A DNA stretch of 64,000 nt from VGJW01 sp035286125 (GTDB lineage: Bacteria > Cyanobacteriota > Sericytochromatia > S15B-MN24 > VGJW01), in contig JAYKIS010000053.1 in NCBI GenBank assembly GCA_035286125.1, positions 1 to 64,000 on the forward strand. Direction: 5' to 3'. Shown piece by piece: positions 42,438-50,719 of this stretch. Every line of letters begins with the position of its first letter. The first letter of the stretch is position 1. Made by a program: the position numbers and the translations under genes. The notes under the pieces are model-generated. The model made no database searches. It worked only from the letters and a program-made list of their open reading frames with translations, and was not told the DNA's origin.

Positions 42438-43461
42438 CGTCACCTGGCACCGCATCCAGCGTCAGTATGACACGTTCCCGCTGATCCCCCCGGGCAACCT
42501 CGGCCTCGACGCGTTCCCCGGGCAGGGCGCACAGCAGGCAGCGGCCGATATCACCCGGGTTTAGCACCCTGCGACCTCCAAGGCGCAACAGGCAGTCTCC
42601 CGACCGCATGCCCGCACGCGCCACGGCTCCCCCCGGTACCGCCTCGACGAGCAGGACTCCGTCCCGACCGGGCTGGTGCCACGGACGCTCCTCGCTGCGC
42701 CCGGCCCACGTCGCGGACAACTGGCCCCGGATGATGGGCTTGCCGGCCAGCAGCCGAGGCAGGACCCAGCGGGCAATCCGGGCCGGCACGGCAAAGCCGA
42801 TTCCGGGCATCTGGCGCGCGACGGCAGCATTGACGCCCACGACCCGGCCCTCCGTGTCCAGCAGGGGGCCGCCCGAGGAGCCCGGCTGCAGGCAGGCATC
42901 CGTCTGGATGAAATCGATCTGGTCAGCGATCGGCAGGCCGCGATCCAGAGCGCTGACGATACCTCGCGTGACCGTGCCCTCGAGCCCGAGGGGATGCCCG
43001 ATGGCCAATACCGCATCTCCCACGGCCAGGCGATCATCATCCGCCAGCAGCAGGCCCCGGGATGCCGCCCAGCCCTCCACGGCGATCAGCGCCAGATCCG
43101 AGGCCCGGTCGAGGCCCACGATGCGGCCCGGGGCCACCTGCCCGTCATGCGTCCGCACCCGCAGGCGCAAGGCATCCTGGACCACGTGGGCACTGGAGAC
43201 GACCCAGCCCTCGGGTCCTATCCGGAAACCCGCGCCCCGCCCGGTCCCACCGCCCGATTCTCCGGGCATGGCCGGCAAGATACCCTCCAGAGGGCCGGAG
43301 GGTCGGTCCTGGGTCTCGATGGAGACGACCTGGCGTCTTGCGGCCTCGAGCCACTCGGGAACCTGAGCGGCATCGGCTGCCGGCAACGACCAGGACGGCC
43401 CCGCAAGGACCCCGGCAACAATCAGGCCGAGGGCCCGGACAGGCAGGCTTGTCTTGCGCAT
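42385..43461 (-). CDS. HtrA/DegP-type trypsin-like serine protease with PDZ domain
   Basis: A 358-residue exported protease. Signal peptide LGLIVAGVLAGPSWS. The triad is His92 (VVSSAHVV), Asp122 (ASDLALIAV) and Ser196 (PGSSGGPLLD). The C-terminal PDZ domain is at about 235-330 (GVLLVEAVPGGAVARAGMRSGDCLLRLGGR). It acts in periplasmic protein quality control. The start at 43461 gives a clean signal peptide; the longer open frame upstream runs into the SRP RNA gene. Its last 53 bp overlap the start of the helicase gene. Confidence 0.93.
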   Translation of the reverse strand: MRKTSLPVRALGLIVAGVLAGPSWSLPAADAAQVPEWLEAARRQVVSIETQDRPSGPLEGILPAMPGESGGGTGRGAGFRIGPEGWVVSSAHVVQDALRLRVRTHDGQVAPGRIVGLDRASDLALIAVEGWAASRGLLLADDDRLAVGDAVLAIGHPLGLEGTVTRGIVSALDRGLPIADQIDFIQTDACLQPGSSGGPLLDTEGRVVGVNAAVARQMPGIGFAVPARIARWVLPRLLAGKPIIRGQLSATWAGRSEERPWHQPGRDGVLLVEAVPGGAVARAGMRSGDCLLRLGGRRVLNPGDIGRCLLCALPGERVEAEVARGDQRERVILTLDAVPGDDELRGQLPAYRRPTARP

Positions 43462-43535
43462 GTCCGAAGCATGGCGGCCCGCAGCCCGTGGGGCTTGCCC
43501 AGGGGAACCGAAGATCATCGGTCACCCCCGGGACC

Positions 43536-43650
43536 CGAGAGCCGGACGGGGAACCCGCGGCACCCGTTCACATCCGCGTACCGTTGCTCCCTTCCGGGCC
43601 TGGCGGGGTTGGCGGCGGAACGCCGCGCGGGGCCGTCCGGCCCCGGATCA
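43536..43650 (-). ncRNA. ffs: Signal recognition particle RNA (4.5S type)
   Basis: Read on the minus strand, the tip contains CAGGCCCGGAAGGGAGCAAC, the universal SRP helix 8 motif that binds Ffh. The terminal stem is GCCGGACGG (plus 43633-43641) with CCGTCCGGC (43541-43549), a perfect 9-bp pairing that closes a molecule of about 105-115 nt. There is no Alu domain, as in the short bacterial form. End positions are estimated. It lies between the htrA gene and a divergent Crp/Fnr gene. Confidence 0.93.
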
Positions 43651-43661
43651 CGAGGAATTCC

Positions 43662-43690
43662 ATCTTACGCCATGCACGCATGGCCCACAA
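43662..43690 (-). promoter_or_regulatory. Promoter of the SRP RNA gene
   Basis: On the minus strand TTGTGG (43690-43685) and TAAGAT (43667-43662) are separated by exactly 17 bp. Transcription would begin at about 43652-43655, just outside the terminal SRP stem. It is one of the clearest -35/-10 promoters in the window. Confidence 0.65.
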
Positions 43691-43697
43691 GACGGAA

Positions 43698-43706
43698 TGC
43701 TAGAAT
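43698..43706 (+). promoter_or_regulatory. Extended -10 promoter (TGCTAGAAT) for the first Crp/Fnr gene
   Basis: TGC followed by TAGAAT matches an extended -10. The ATG lies 8 nt after it, so the leader would be at most two or three bases. GAGG within those 8 nt is too near to function with a normal leader. Confidence 0.5.
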
Positions 43707-43714
43707 CGAGGCCG

Positions 43715-44413
43715 ATGCTGGATCGGGTGCGCGACCTCGCGGGCTTCCTCAGGGAAAGTCCCCTCTTCACCGATCTCGACGCCGAAGAACTGCAAGCCCT
43801 GATCGGCATTGCCCGCAAGCGTGATCTGGCCAAGAACGCCATCATCTTCTACGAGGCGGATCCCGGTACCAGTTGTGGTGTCCTGCTCACGGGCAAGGTC
43901 AAGATCGTCGTGAACTCGACCCACGACGGCCGCGAGCACATTCTCGGCTTCCTCGGCCCCGGCGACGTCTTCGGCGAGATGTCCCTCATCGACGGCGAAC
44001 CCCGCAGCGCCACGGCCGTAGCCGTCGAGGCCTCGGAAATTCTGATGGTGCCCCGCGAGGAGTTCCTTTCCCTGCTCAACAGGCAACCGGGCATCGCCCC
44101 CAAGTTGTTGCTGGTGCTCTCTCGCCGGTTGCGCCAGACCGACAGGCACGTCGAGAGCCTGGCCTTCCTGTCGGCGCCGGGCCGGGTCGCGCGGTTGCTG
44201 CTCGAGATGTCGCGCGAGGCGACCCCGAGCAAGCAGGAGGACGGCGGCTTCGAGACCCGCATGACCCGGCAGGAGATGGCCAACCGCACGGGCACGTCCC
44301 GCGAGACGCTGACCCGGGTCCTGATGGATTATCAGGACCGCGGCCTGATCCGGATCGACCGCCAGCGCTTCATCGTCCGCGACGAGGAACGCCTTCGTGC
44401 CCTCGTCGTCTAG
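43715..44413 (+). CDS. Crp/Fnr family transcriptional regulator 1
   Basis: A 232-residue regulator. The N-terminal cyclic-nucleotide-binding fold has FLGPGDVFGEMSLIDGEPRSATAVA. It carries the FGEM-x-L-x(5)-R-S-A pattern; whether it binds cAMP is not certain. The long dimer helix is followed by the C-terminal winged helix TRQEMANRTGTSRETLTRVL. There are no Fnr-type cysteine clusters. It is divergent from the SRP RNA gene and overlaps the next lipoprotein gene by 17 bp. It is a paralogue of the regulator at 45486. Confidence 0.94.
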   Translation: MLDRVRDLAGFLRESPLFTDLDAEELQALIGIARKRDLAKNAIIFYEADPGTSCGVLLTGKVKIVVNSTHDGREHILGFLGPGDVFGEMSLIDGEPRSATAVAVEASEILMVPREEFLSLLNRQPGIAPKLLLVLSRRLRQTDRHVESLAFLSAPGRVARLLLEMSREATPSKQEDGGFETRMTRQEMANRTGTSRETLTRVLMDYQDRGLIRIDRQRFIVRDEERLRALVV

Positions 44414-45143
44414 AGTCCTGCGCTTCCCGGCGGCGGTCGCAGCCGCTGGCGCCACCCTTGCCGGCTGCCCTCAGGTTCCGGGCACGGGTGAGGGCCTGAT
44501 GCCGCTTGCCGCCGTCGCCATCACGGGATCGACCGGCTCCCGGGTTGAGCTGGCGTGGGGCGAAGTGCCGACCATCCCGAGGTACGAGGTCGTGCGGGTC
44601 GAGGGCAGCCGCATCCGGGTCCTGGGTGCCGGCCCGGCACGGACGTGGACGGACCGCGACGGGGTCGTTCCGGGCACGACCCTGATCTACGTCATCCGGG
44701 CCCTGGATGGCGCCAATGCCGAGCGCTGGCGATCGACGTCACCGGGCTTGCGTCCTGCCACCGAGTCCCTGCCGCTGCCGTCCGGACTCACGGTTTCGGG
44801 CACATCGACCACCCCCGAGGTCCTGAACCTTTCCCGCAAAGGCACGCTTTCGTGGCAGGCCGTACCGGACGCCGCGGTCTACCGCGTGGCGATTTCGGAC
44901 GCGGCCGGAGCCGTATTGCTCGAGGACCTCGTGGCAGGAACGCACTGGCCCGCGACGGAATCCGTCACGGCTCCGGACCATTGGCCTGTCTATCGCCCTC
45001 GCGGGGAACGCGCCAACCTGCCTGCGGGTACCGGCCTTGTCCTGACGCTCACGGCACTGGCCCCGGCCCACGGGGAAAGCCTGGCTGTTGCGCGCGCGCT
45101 CAAGACCAGCGAAGCGACCCGCGACCTGCGCCTGATCGATTGA
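44397..45143 (+). CDS. Lipoprotein with fibronectin-type-III-like repeats
   Basis: A 248-residue predicted lipoprotein with the leader VAAAGATLAGC (Cys24). Two beta-sandwich units can be recognised by the core strands VAITGSTGSRVELAWGEVPTIPRYEVVRVEG and LSRKGTLSWQAVPDAAVYRVAI, both typical of FnIII domains (W-x-x-V-P-x-A-x-x-Y-x-V). GTG start, 17 bp inside the upstream regulator gene, so the two are co-transcribed. I cannot assign a function; binding at the cell surface is plausible. Confidence 0.8.
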   Translation: MPSSSRVLRFPAAVAAAGATLAGCPQVPGTGEGLMPLAAVAITGSTGSRVELAWGEVPTIPRYEVVRVEGSRIRVLGAGPARTWTDRDGVVPGTTLIYVIRALDGANAERWRSTSPGLRPATESLPLPSGLTVSGTSTTPEVLNLSRKGTLSWQAVPDAAVYRVAISDAAGAVLLEDLVAGTHWPATESVTAPDHWPVYRPRGERANLPAGTGLVLTLTALAPAHGESLAVARALKTSEATRDLRLID

Positions 45144-45485
45144 CGTCTCTCCGGCGTTACTGTCGAACATAATATCGAACACCCAAGTCCCGGGACCCGC
45201 TCCCTGCGGGCATTTGGGAGTCTTTACAAAGCTTTACGATTGACACAAAATAAACAGTGTCGTCGATGCATCCAGCCACGGAGGGCGTGGCGCCGCCCTC
45301 CGTGGCAACAAACCGTTCACACTGCAACCTTCGCAACGACACACGGAAGCATCACGCTGATTCCGGTACTGTATTTCATCCTTGACAGCGCAACATTGTC
45401 GTTTGCTACACTCGCTCACATAGACGACTTGTTGACATACCAGCAACGTTTCTGTCCCGCCCCACCCCACCAAAGGAAGCTCGCC
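45144..45485 (+). promoter_or_regulatory. AT-rich 342-bp regulatory region before the second Crp/Fnr gene
   Basis: No gene. It contains a direct repeat TCGAACA (45163-45169 and 45175-45181, 12-bp period), a weak hairpin CCCGC/GCGGG at 45196-45210, an inverted repeat GACAC-N10-GTGTC at 45242-45261, and a promoter-like TTGACA (45382-45387) with TGCTACACT (extended -10, TACACT at 45407-45412, 19-bp spacer). Further TTGACA copies lie at 45240 and 45432. A long leader of roughly 65 nt would precede the GTG start. AAGGAAG lies 7-8 nt before that start. Confidence 0.5.
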
Positions 45486-46208
45486 GTGCCGCCCAAGGAG
45501 CCCCGGTTCATCCCCTCGACGCCCGCCCAGAGCCTCGCCTTCCTGCAGAAGGTCAGCATCTTCTCCCACGTGGCCCCCGACGCCCTGGAGCGGATTGCCT
45601 CCATCGTCTCCGAGCGCGTGCACCCGAAGCGCAGCATCATCTTCCACGAGGGCGACGAGGGCGACACGTTGTACATCATCCGCAGTGGCCGGGTGAAGAT
45701 CTCCAAGATCACCGAGGACGGCCGGGAGAAGACCCTCGCCATCATGCAACCCGGCGCCTTCTTCGGCGAAATGGCCATCTTCGACGAGATGCCCCGCTCG
45801 GCTACGGCCGAAGTCCTCGACGAGCCCGTCGTCGCCCTGACGATCAGCAAGCGCGACTTCGAACGTGTCGTCCTCGAGACGCCGCGCATCGCCCTGCAGT
45901 TGCTGCGGGACCTGACCCGGCGCATTCGTCAGGTCAACCAGCAAGTCGAGGACCTGGCCTTCAAGGATGTCCACGAGCGCGTCGCCTCGACGCTCTGCAG
46001 CCTCTCCCGGGTGGAAGGCCGCCTGCTGGGGGGCAACCGCATCCTGATCAACCTCAAGATGACGCACCAGGATCTGGCCAACATGGTGGGTTCGAGCCGT
46101 GAGACCGTGACCCGTGCCCTGAACCGCCTGCAGGATCAGGACATCATCTCGATCGCGCACCAGCAGATCACCATCCACAAGCCCGAGGTCCTGGCGGCCT
46201 GGGCCTGA
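45486..46208 (+). CDS. Crp/Fnr family transcriptional regulator 2
   Basis: A 240-residue paralogue of the regulator at 43715. The nucleotide-binding fold has EGDEGDTLYIIRSGRVKISK and FFGEMAIFDEMPRSATAEV. The winged helix is THQDLANMVGSSRETVTRALNRL. No cysteines suggest an FeS cluster. GTG start chosen from AAGGAAG upstream. The large AT-rich upstream region with an inverted repeat is the best candidate for autoregulation or control by the first paralogue. A strong hairpin follows the stop. Confidence 0.95.
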   Translation: MPPKEPRFIPSTPAQSLAFLQKVSIFSHVAPDALERIASIVSERVHPKRSIIFHEGDEGDTLYIIRSGRVKISKITEDGREKTLAIMQPGAFFGEMAIFDEMPRSATAEVLDEPVVALTISKRDFERVVLETPRIALQLLRDLTRRIRQVNQQVEDLAFKDVHERVASTLCSLSRVEGRLLGGNRILINLKMTHQDLANMVGSSRETVTRALNRLQDQDIISIAHQQITIHKPEVLAAWA

Positions 46209-46226
46209 AATCCGAAGGCATCGAGG

Positions 46227-46251
46227 GCCGTCCCCCCCGTGGGGGGACGGC
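46227..46251. terminator. Strong hairpin between crp2 and ompH (convergent)
   Basis: GCCGTCCCCCC pairs with GGGGGGACGGC over 11 bp around the loop CGT. It lies 19 bp after the Crp/Fnr stop and 10 bp before the stop of the convergent gene. It can serve both directions. There is no long T tract. Confidence 0.65.
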
Positions 46252-46260
46252 TCTCCGGCC

Positions 46261-46920
46261 TCAGGGGGAGGCGGGGGGCGTCACCGGCAGCGCCGGGGCC
46301 GAAGGCGTGGCACCCAGCAGGCGCAGCATCTCGGCCGTCAGGTCCACGGCACCGTAGAACGCATGACGTCCGTCGATGACACCTTCGAGCCGACGCCGGC
46401 GTGCGAGATCCGCCATCACGGTGCGGATGCGCACGACCTCCTGCTCGAGCCCCCTGCGCGCCTCGTCCAGGGCCTCGCGCCGCGCGCTCATCCGGCTGCC
46501 GACCTCGTCTGCCATCGCATACTTGCGGTCATCGAGAGCCTCGCGATCGGCGAAGGCCTTCTGGCGCACGGCCGGGTCCGCCGTGGCCTCGGCGGAAACA
46601 GAGGCCAAGCGCAAATCCGCAGAGGCAACCTCCGCATCGATGGCAGCAATCTGGCGTTGGCCGTCGCGCAGTTCCTGATCGTACCGAAACTGCTCGGCCT
46701 CGATGCGCTGCCGGGCGACCTGAAGGCCGGGCGCCTCGGCCTGGAGCCGGGCCGAATCGACGAAACCGAAGCGCGTCCGCACCGCGCCGTCCTCAGGGGC
46801 CGCGGCCCTGGGCGGCGATGGGGCCTTCCGTGCAGGGGCCGCGCCAGCCGGGGCAACAGCCACCAGGGCCACGATGGCCGCGAGGGTCGCCGGCCGCACG
46901 ATCGTCCTCGACACCTTCAC
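46261..46920 (-). CDS. OmpH/Skp-like periplasmic chaperone
   Basis: A 219-residue exported protein. After a signal peptide (AAIVALVAVAPAGA) and a Pro/Ala-rich linker come FGFVDSARLQAEAPGLQVARQRI, the OmpH start (x-x-Y-V-D-x-x-x-v-x-x-x-a-x-g-x-k), and a long coiled coil with many Arg/Glu (about 70-180). Skp guides outer-membrane proteins across the periplasm. GTG start with GAGGTGACG upstream. The Pro/Ala-rich tail is probably disordered. Confidence 0.78.
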   Translation of the reverse strand: MKVSRTIVRPATLAAIVALVAVAPAGAAPARKAPSPPRAAAPEDGAVRTRFGFVDSARLQAEAPGLQVARQRIEAEQFRYDQELRDGQRQIAAIDAEVASADLRLASVSAEATADPAVRQKAFADREALDDRKYAMADEVGSRMSARREALDEARRGLEQEVVRIRTVMADLARRRRLEGVIDGRHAFYGAVDLTAEMLRLLGATPSAPALPVTPPASP

Positions 46921-46970
46921 ACGTCACCTCATCACGGACAGATTCCGGCCCCAGAATAGCACCCACAGGT

Positions 46971-47618
46971 ATGATGATCCGGTCGATGCCCCCACTACCG
47001 GACCTGGACCGCCTGCTGCCGCTCGATGCCCCAGCGGGCATGGCCCAACGGGAAGCCGCAGTCTGCGTCCCCGTCACCCCGGGTACCGCCGGTGGAGGCA
47101 CCTTGATCCTGCGCCGGACGATGCAGGTGCCCACCCACAAGGGTGAATACTGCTTTCCGGGTGGGGGATGGGCCCCGGGCGACAGGGACCTCGTCGCGAC
47201 GGCCGTTCGCGAGATTGGCGAGGAGATTGGCCTTCCGGAGGCCCAGGTCCGCCCCCTGGGATTGCTTCCGGCGGTCGACACGCTCTACGGCGTCCGGGTG
47301 CAGCCGGTCGTGGCCGAAATCGAGATCCTGGAAGCGCCTGTGCCTGATGGCCGCGAAGTCGACTTGATCCTAGCGTGGCCCTGGACCCTTCTCGCCGCAT
47401 CTGGCGTCCGGCAATGGCTGCCGCTGCACCGACTCAAGCCCGAGACCCGCGCGCACGGGCTACCCGACAGGGTTCTGCCCGCCTACGTCGTGGGGCCGCA
47501 CGTGGTCTGGGGCCTGACGGCACACATCCTCGACATGCTGCTGGGCCTCGAGGGAGAGGGTCCTCCCCTCCCATGGCCAGCCCGGTCCATGCCACCATGG
47601 GACCCGTCCACGTCGTAA
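46971..47618 (+). CDS. Nudix hydrolase, CoA pyrophosphatase-like
   Basis: A 215-residue Nudix protein. The box reads FPGGGWAPGDRDLVATAVRE then IGEEIGL, which has the FPGG-x-x-x-x-x-D-x-x-L-x-x-x-A-x-RE-x-x-EE-x-G form of the CoA-diphosphatase (YeaB/NudL) group rather than MutT. RRTMQVPTHKGEYCFPGG upstream fits too. It would cleave CoA to 4-phosphopantetheine and 3,5-ADP; this is by family resemblance. Three ATGs (46971, 46974, 46986) are possible starts. TATGAT at 46970 lies 10 nt before the last of them. Confidence 0.78.
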   Translation: MMIRSMPPLPDLDRLLPLDAPAGMAQREAAVCVPVTPGTAGGGTLILRRTMQVPTHKGEYCFPGGGWAPGDRDLVATAVREIGEEIGLPEAQVRPLGLLPAVDTLYGVRVQPVVAEIEILEAPVPDGREVDLILAWPWTLLAASGVRQWLPLHRLKPETRAHGLPDRVLPAYVVGPHVVWGLTAHILDMLLGLEGEGPPLPWPARSMPPWDPSTS

Positions 47619-47637
47619 ACCTGCCGAGGCCTCGAAC

Positions 47638-48936
47638 TTGCTCGACATCAAGCTGATCCGCCAGGAGCCCGATACCGTCCGCACGGCCCTTCGCCATCGC
47701 GGCGACGACCCCGCCAAGGTCGACAGGCTGCTCGACCTGGACACCGCCTTTCGCACGCTGCAGGCACGCATCGACACGCTTCGCCAGGAGCGCAACACCA
47801 GGAGCAAGGCCATCGGTGCCATCCGCACGGGCAAGGCCGAGGGCGACGCCGAGGCCCTGCAGGCCGAGGTCCGAACGCTGGGTGAAACTCTGACCAACCT
47901 CGAGGCCGAGTTGGCCGCGAATCAACATGCCCGGCTCGATCCTGCAGAGGGACTGCTGTATCAGATTCCGAACCTGCCCGATGCGTCCGTTCCCGTAGGC
48001 CAGACGGAGGACGACAACGTCGAAGTGCGTCGCTGGGGCACGCCACCGGCCTTTGCCCACGCCGCGGAACCGCACGAGGAGATCGGCGAGCGGCTGGGCC
48101 TGCTGGCGACGGAAGAGGCCGCGCGGCTTGCCGGTTCGCGGTTCGTCCTGCTCAAGGGCCAGGGAGCGCGCCTCGAACGTGCCCTGCTCAACTTCATGCT
48201 CGACATGCACCTCGCGCATGGCTATACCGAGGTCCTGCCTCCGACCCTCGCCAATGCCGACACGCTGACAGCCAACGGCAACCTGCCCAAGTTCCACGAC
48301 CAGCTGTTCCAGATCACCGACTGGCCGCTGTATCTCATCCCGACGGCCGAAGTCCCGCTGACCAACATGCACCGGGGCCAGATCCTGGATGCAGGCCAAC
48401 TGCCCATGCACCTGACGGCCGGGACCTCGTGCTTCCGTTCCGAGGCGGGTGCGGCCGGCCGGGATACCAAGGGCATGATCCGGGTGCACGAGTTCCGCAA
48501 GGTCGAGCTGGTCAAGCTGGTGGCTCCCGAGCAGGGGCTCGAGGCGCTCGAGGGCATGGTCGCCGATGCCGAACGGGTCCTGCAGACCCTGGGCCTTCCC
48601 TATCGTGTGGTCCAGCTCTGCACGGCCGACCTGGGCTTCAACAGCGCCATCACCTACGACCTCGAGGTCTGGTTCCCGAGCCAGGGCAAGTACCGGGAAA
48701 TCAGTTCCTGCTCGCTTTGCACCGACTTCCAGACCCGCAGGGGCCAGACTCGCTACCGGGATGGCGAGGCCATCCGTCATCCTTACAGCCTGAACGGCTC
48801 GGGCGTGGCCGTCGGCCGATGCCTTGCCGCGATCCTCGAGAACGGGCTGCAGGCAGACGGCACAGTCCGGGTCCCGGATGCCCTCGTGCCCTACACGGGC
48901 GGCGTCTCTGTCCTCGGGCGGCCCCGCACGGTTTAA
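47638..48936 (+). CDS. serS: Seryl-tRNA synthetase
   Basis: A 432-residue class II synthetase. MLDIKLIRQEPDTVRTAL is the usual start, followed by the tRNA-binding coiled-coil arm (about 40-105). Motif 2 region is AGTSCFRSEAGAAGRDTKGMIRVHEFRKVEL and motif 3 is HPYSLNGSGVAVGRCLAAILEN. Initiation is TTG at 47638, with CGAGG 8 nt upstream; the N-terminal alignment makes it convincing. It sits between the Nudix gene and the pilT group and charges tRNA-Ser. Confidence 0.97.
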   Translation: MLDIKLIRQEPDTVRTALRHRGDDPAKVDRLLDLDTAFRTLQARIDTLRQERNTRSKAIGAIRTGKAEGDAEALQAEVRTLGETLTNLEAELAANQHARLDPAEGLLYQIPNLPDASVPVGQTEDDNVEVRRWGTPPAFAHAAEPHEEIGERLGLLATEEAARLAGSRFVLLKGQGARLERALLNFMLDMHLAHGYTEVLPPTLANADTLTANGNLPKFHDQLFQITDWPLYLIPTAEVPLTNMHRGQILDAGQLPMHLTAGTSCFRSEAGAAGRDTKGMIRVHEFRKVELVKLVAPEQGLEALEGMVADAERVLQTLGLPYRVVQLCTADLGFNSAITYDLEVWFPSQGKYREISSCSLCTDFQTRRGQTRYRDGEAIRHPYSLNGSGVAVGRCLAAILENGLQADGTVRVPDALVPYTGGVSVLGRPRTV

Positions 48937-48997
48937 CGGCCACGACCGGGGGGCATGGACCCAAGGGACAAGCTTTCCTCGAGGTCCAGGAATCATC

Positions 48998-49606
48998 GTG
49001 ACTGCCGAAACAACGGCCCAGAACCCGCAGGCCATCACCGCCCAACCCCCGGCCCAGACACCGGCGCAGCCTCCCAACGCCTTTCAGCATCCACGATTGG
49101 CAGACCTGCTGCGCAGGGGCCAGCAGGCAGGGGGCGCGGGCATGGTGCTCGTGCAGAGCCTCTACGATCTGGTCCACCCGCAGGACACGATCGTGGCCTG
49201 CTACTACTCCTTCGACATGGGTTCGGGCGGGAGTGGTGCCGATGCCAACAACTTCTATTCTATCGACGTGGTGCTGGTGACCAGCGCCTACTTCATCAAC
49301 CTCGCGCTGTTCCCCAAGACGCATCATCTGCGCAAGCGCAAGATCCACACGATCACGGATGTCCAGGTCAAGTACGACCCCCCGCCGCCGGATGAACTGC
49401 GGACCGTACAACCGGGCAAGTTCGTGCCGTCGAACATCTCGATCCTGCTCGTGTTCGCCGATGAGCGCGGCCAGACGGTGGAGACGTGGGCGATGGAGTC
49501 CACGGCACCCGATCAGGTGCGCAACCTTTTCGACATCTCGCGCTTCGCCCAGAAGTGCGTCGGCTACCCCTTGGCCAACGTGGCCCGGGGCGGCGGAACG
49601 GTCTGA
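48998..49606 (+). CDS. Hypothetical protein upstream of pilT
   Basis: A 202-residue protein I do not recognise. The N-terminal 35 residues are Gln/Pro/Ala-rich and disordered (AQPPAQTPAQPPN). The rest is a soluble alpha/beta domain (MVLVQSLYDLVHPQDTIVACYYSF, SIDVVLVTSAYFINLALFPK, SNISILLVFADERGQTVETW). No signal peptide or membrane segment. GTG start with CCAGGAAT about 8 nt upstream. pilT follows 12 bp later, so it is probably in the same operon; a role in pilus retraction control or PilT regulation is only a guess. Confidence 0.68.
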   Translation: MTAETTAQNPQAITAQPPAQTPAQPPNAFQHPRLADLLRRGQQAGGAGMVLVQSLYDLVHPQDTIVACYYSFDMGSGGSGADANNFYSIDVVLVTSAYFINLALFPKTHHLRKRKIHTITDVQVKYDPPPPDELRTVQPGKFVPSNISILLVFADERGQTVETWAMESTAPDQVRNLFDISRFAQKCVGYPLANVARGGGTV

Positions 49607-49618
49607 GGCTGCTGACGC

Positions 49619-50719
49619 GTGAATATTCTCGACTTCCTGCGGAACGCGGTCCAGAAGCGGGCCTCGGACATCCACATCAAGGTGGGCAGTCCTCCTATCC
49701 TGCGCATCGACGGCCGCATCGTGCCGACGGAATACAAGGCCCTGACACCAGCCGACACCCGCCAGGCCATGTATTCGCTGATGAGCGCGGACCAGCGCCA
49801 GCACTTCGAGCAGGCGCGTGAGCTGGACATCTCGCTGACCATCGAGGGCCTGTCCCGATTCCGGGTCAACGTCTACTTCGAGCAGGGCAACATCGGCGCA
49901 GCCATGCGCGTCATCCCGATCAAGACGCCCACGGTGGACGCCCTGGACCTGCCGCCGGTCATCAAGAAGCTGGCTCTGGAACGCCAGGGGCTGATCCTGT
50001 GCACGGGCCCCACGGGCTCGGGCAAGTCGACGACGCTGACGGCGATGCTCGAGTTCGTCAACACGACCAAGGACGTCCACATCATCACGGTCGAGGACCC
50101 GGTCGAGTTCGTCTACACGAGCAAGAAGTCGGTCATCACCCAGCGCGAGGTCGGGCAGGACACCATTTCCTTCCCGAACGCCATCAAGTACGCCCTGCGG
50201 CAGGACCCGGACGTCATCCTGATTGGCGAGATGCGCGACCAGGAAACGATCATGGCGGCCGTCAAAGCGGCAGAGACCGGGCACCTCGTGTTGTCCACCC
50301 TGCACACGACGGACGCCGTCCAGACCCTGATCCGCGTCATCAGCACCTTCGACCCTCACGAGCAGGACGGCATCCGCCTGCAACTCTCCCAGATCCTGCG
50401 CGGCTCCATCTCGCAGCGCCTGATCCCCCGGGCAAGCGGGCAAGGGCGCGTGGCCGCCATCGAGGTTCTCGTCTCGACCCCGACTGTCGTCGACCTGATC
50501 TCCAAGAACGAGATCGATGGCCTCTACACCGTGCTGAACCAGGGTGGCATGGAGGGCATGCAATCCATGAACCAGGCGTTGTTCAACCTGTACCAGGACG
50601 ACCTCATCACCCTGGACGATGCCCTGTCCTACTCCGAGTCGCCCAACGAGTTGCAGCGGATGATGCGCGGCGCCTACCACGGCTCCGGCAGTTCCTTCCA
50701 GGCAGGCCTCACAGGCTGA
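49619..50719 (+). CDS. pilT: Type IV pilus retraction ATPase PilT
   Basis: A 366-residue secretion-type ATPase. The PilT start (LDFLRNAVQKRASDIHIKVG) is followed by Walker A GPTGSGKSTTL, the Asp box DPVEFVYTSKKS, Walker B DPDVILIGEMRDQETI, and the His box HLVLSTLHTTDAVQTLIRVIS. The family C-terminal AIRNLI-type tail is replaced by SNELQRMM. It drives pilus retraction and twitching. GTG start. The lipoprotein gene follows with the TGATG overlap. Confidence 0.96.
   Translation: MNILDFLRNAVQKRASDIHIKVGSPPILRIDGRIVPTEYKALTPADTRQAMYSLMSADQRQHFEQARELDISLTIEGLSRFRVNVYFEQGNIGAAMRVIPIKTPTVDALDLPPVIKKLALERQGLILCTGPTGSGKSTTLTAMLEFVNTTKDVHIITVEDPVEFVYTSKKSVITQREVGQDTISFPNAIKYALRQDPDVILIGEMRDQETIMAAVKAAETGHLVLSTLHTTDAVQTLIRVISTFDPHEQDGIRLQLSQILRGSISQRLIPRASGQGRVAAIEVLVSTPTVVDLISKNEIDGLYTVLNQGGMEGMQSMNQALFNLYQDDLITLDDALSYSESPNELQRMMRGAYHGSGSSFQAGLTG

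Noticed and set aside
45234..46178. Minus-strand open frame over the second Crp/Fnr gene and its upstream region
   Set aside because: The plus-strand protein is a clear Crp/Fnr regulator; the minus frame is Asp/Gly/Leu-rich without motifs.
48701..50680. 659-codon open frame opposite serS and pilT
   Set aside because: Antisense shadow crossing three genes with strong family matches.
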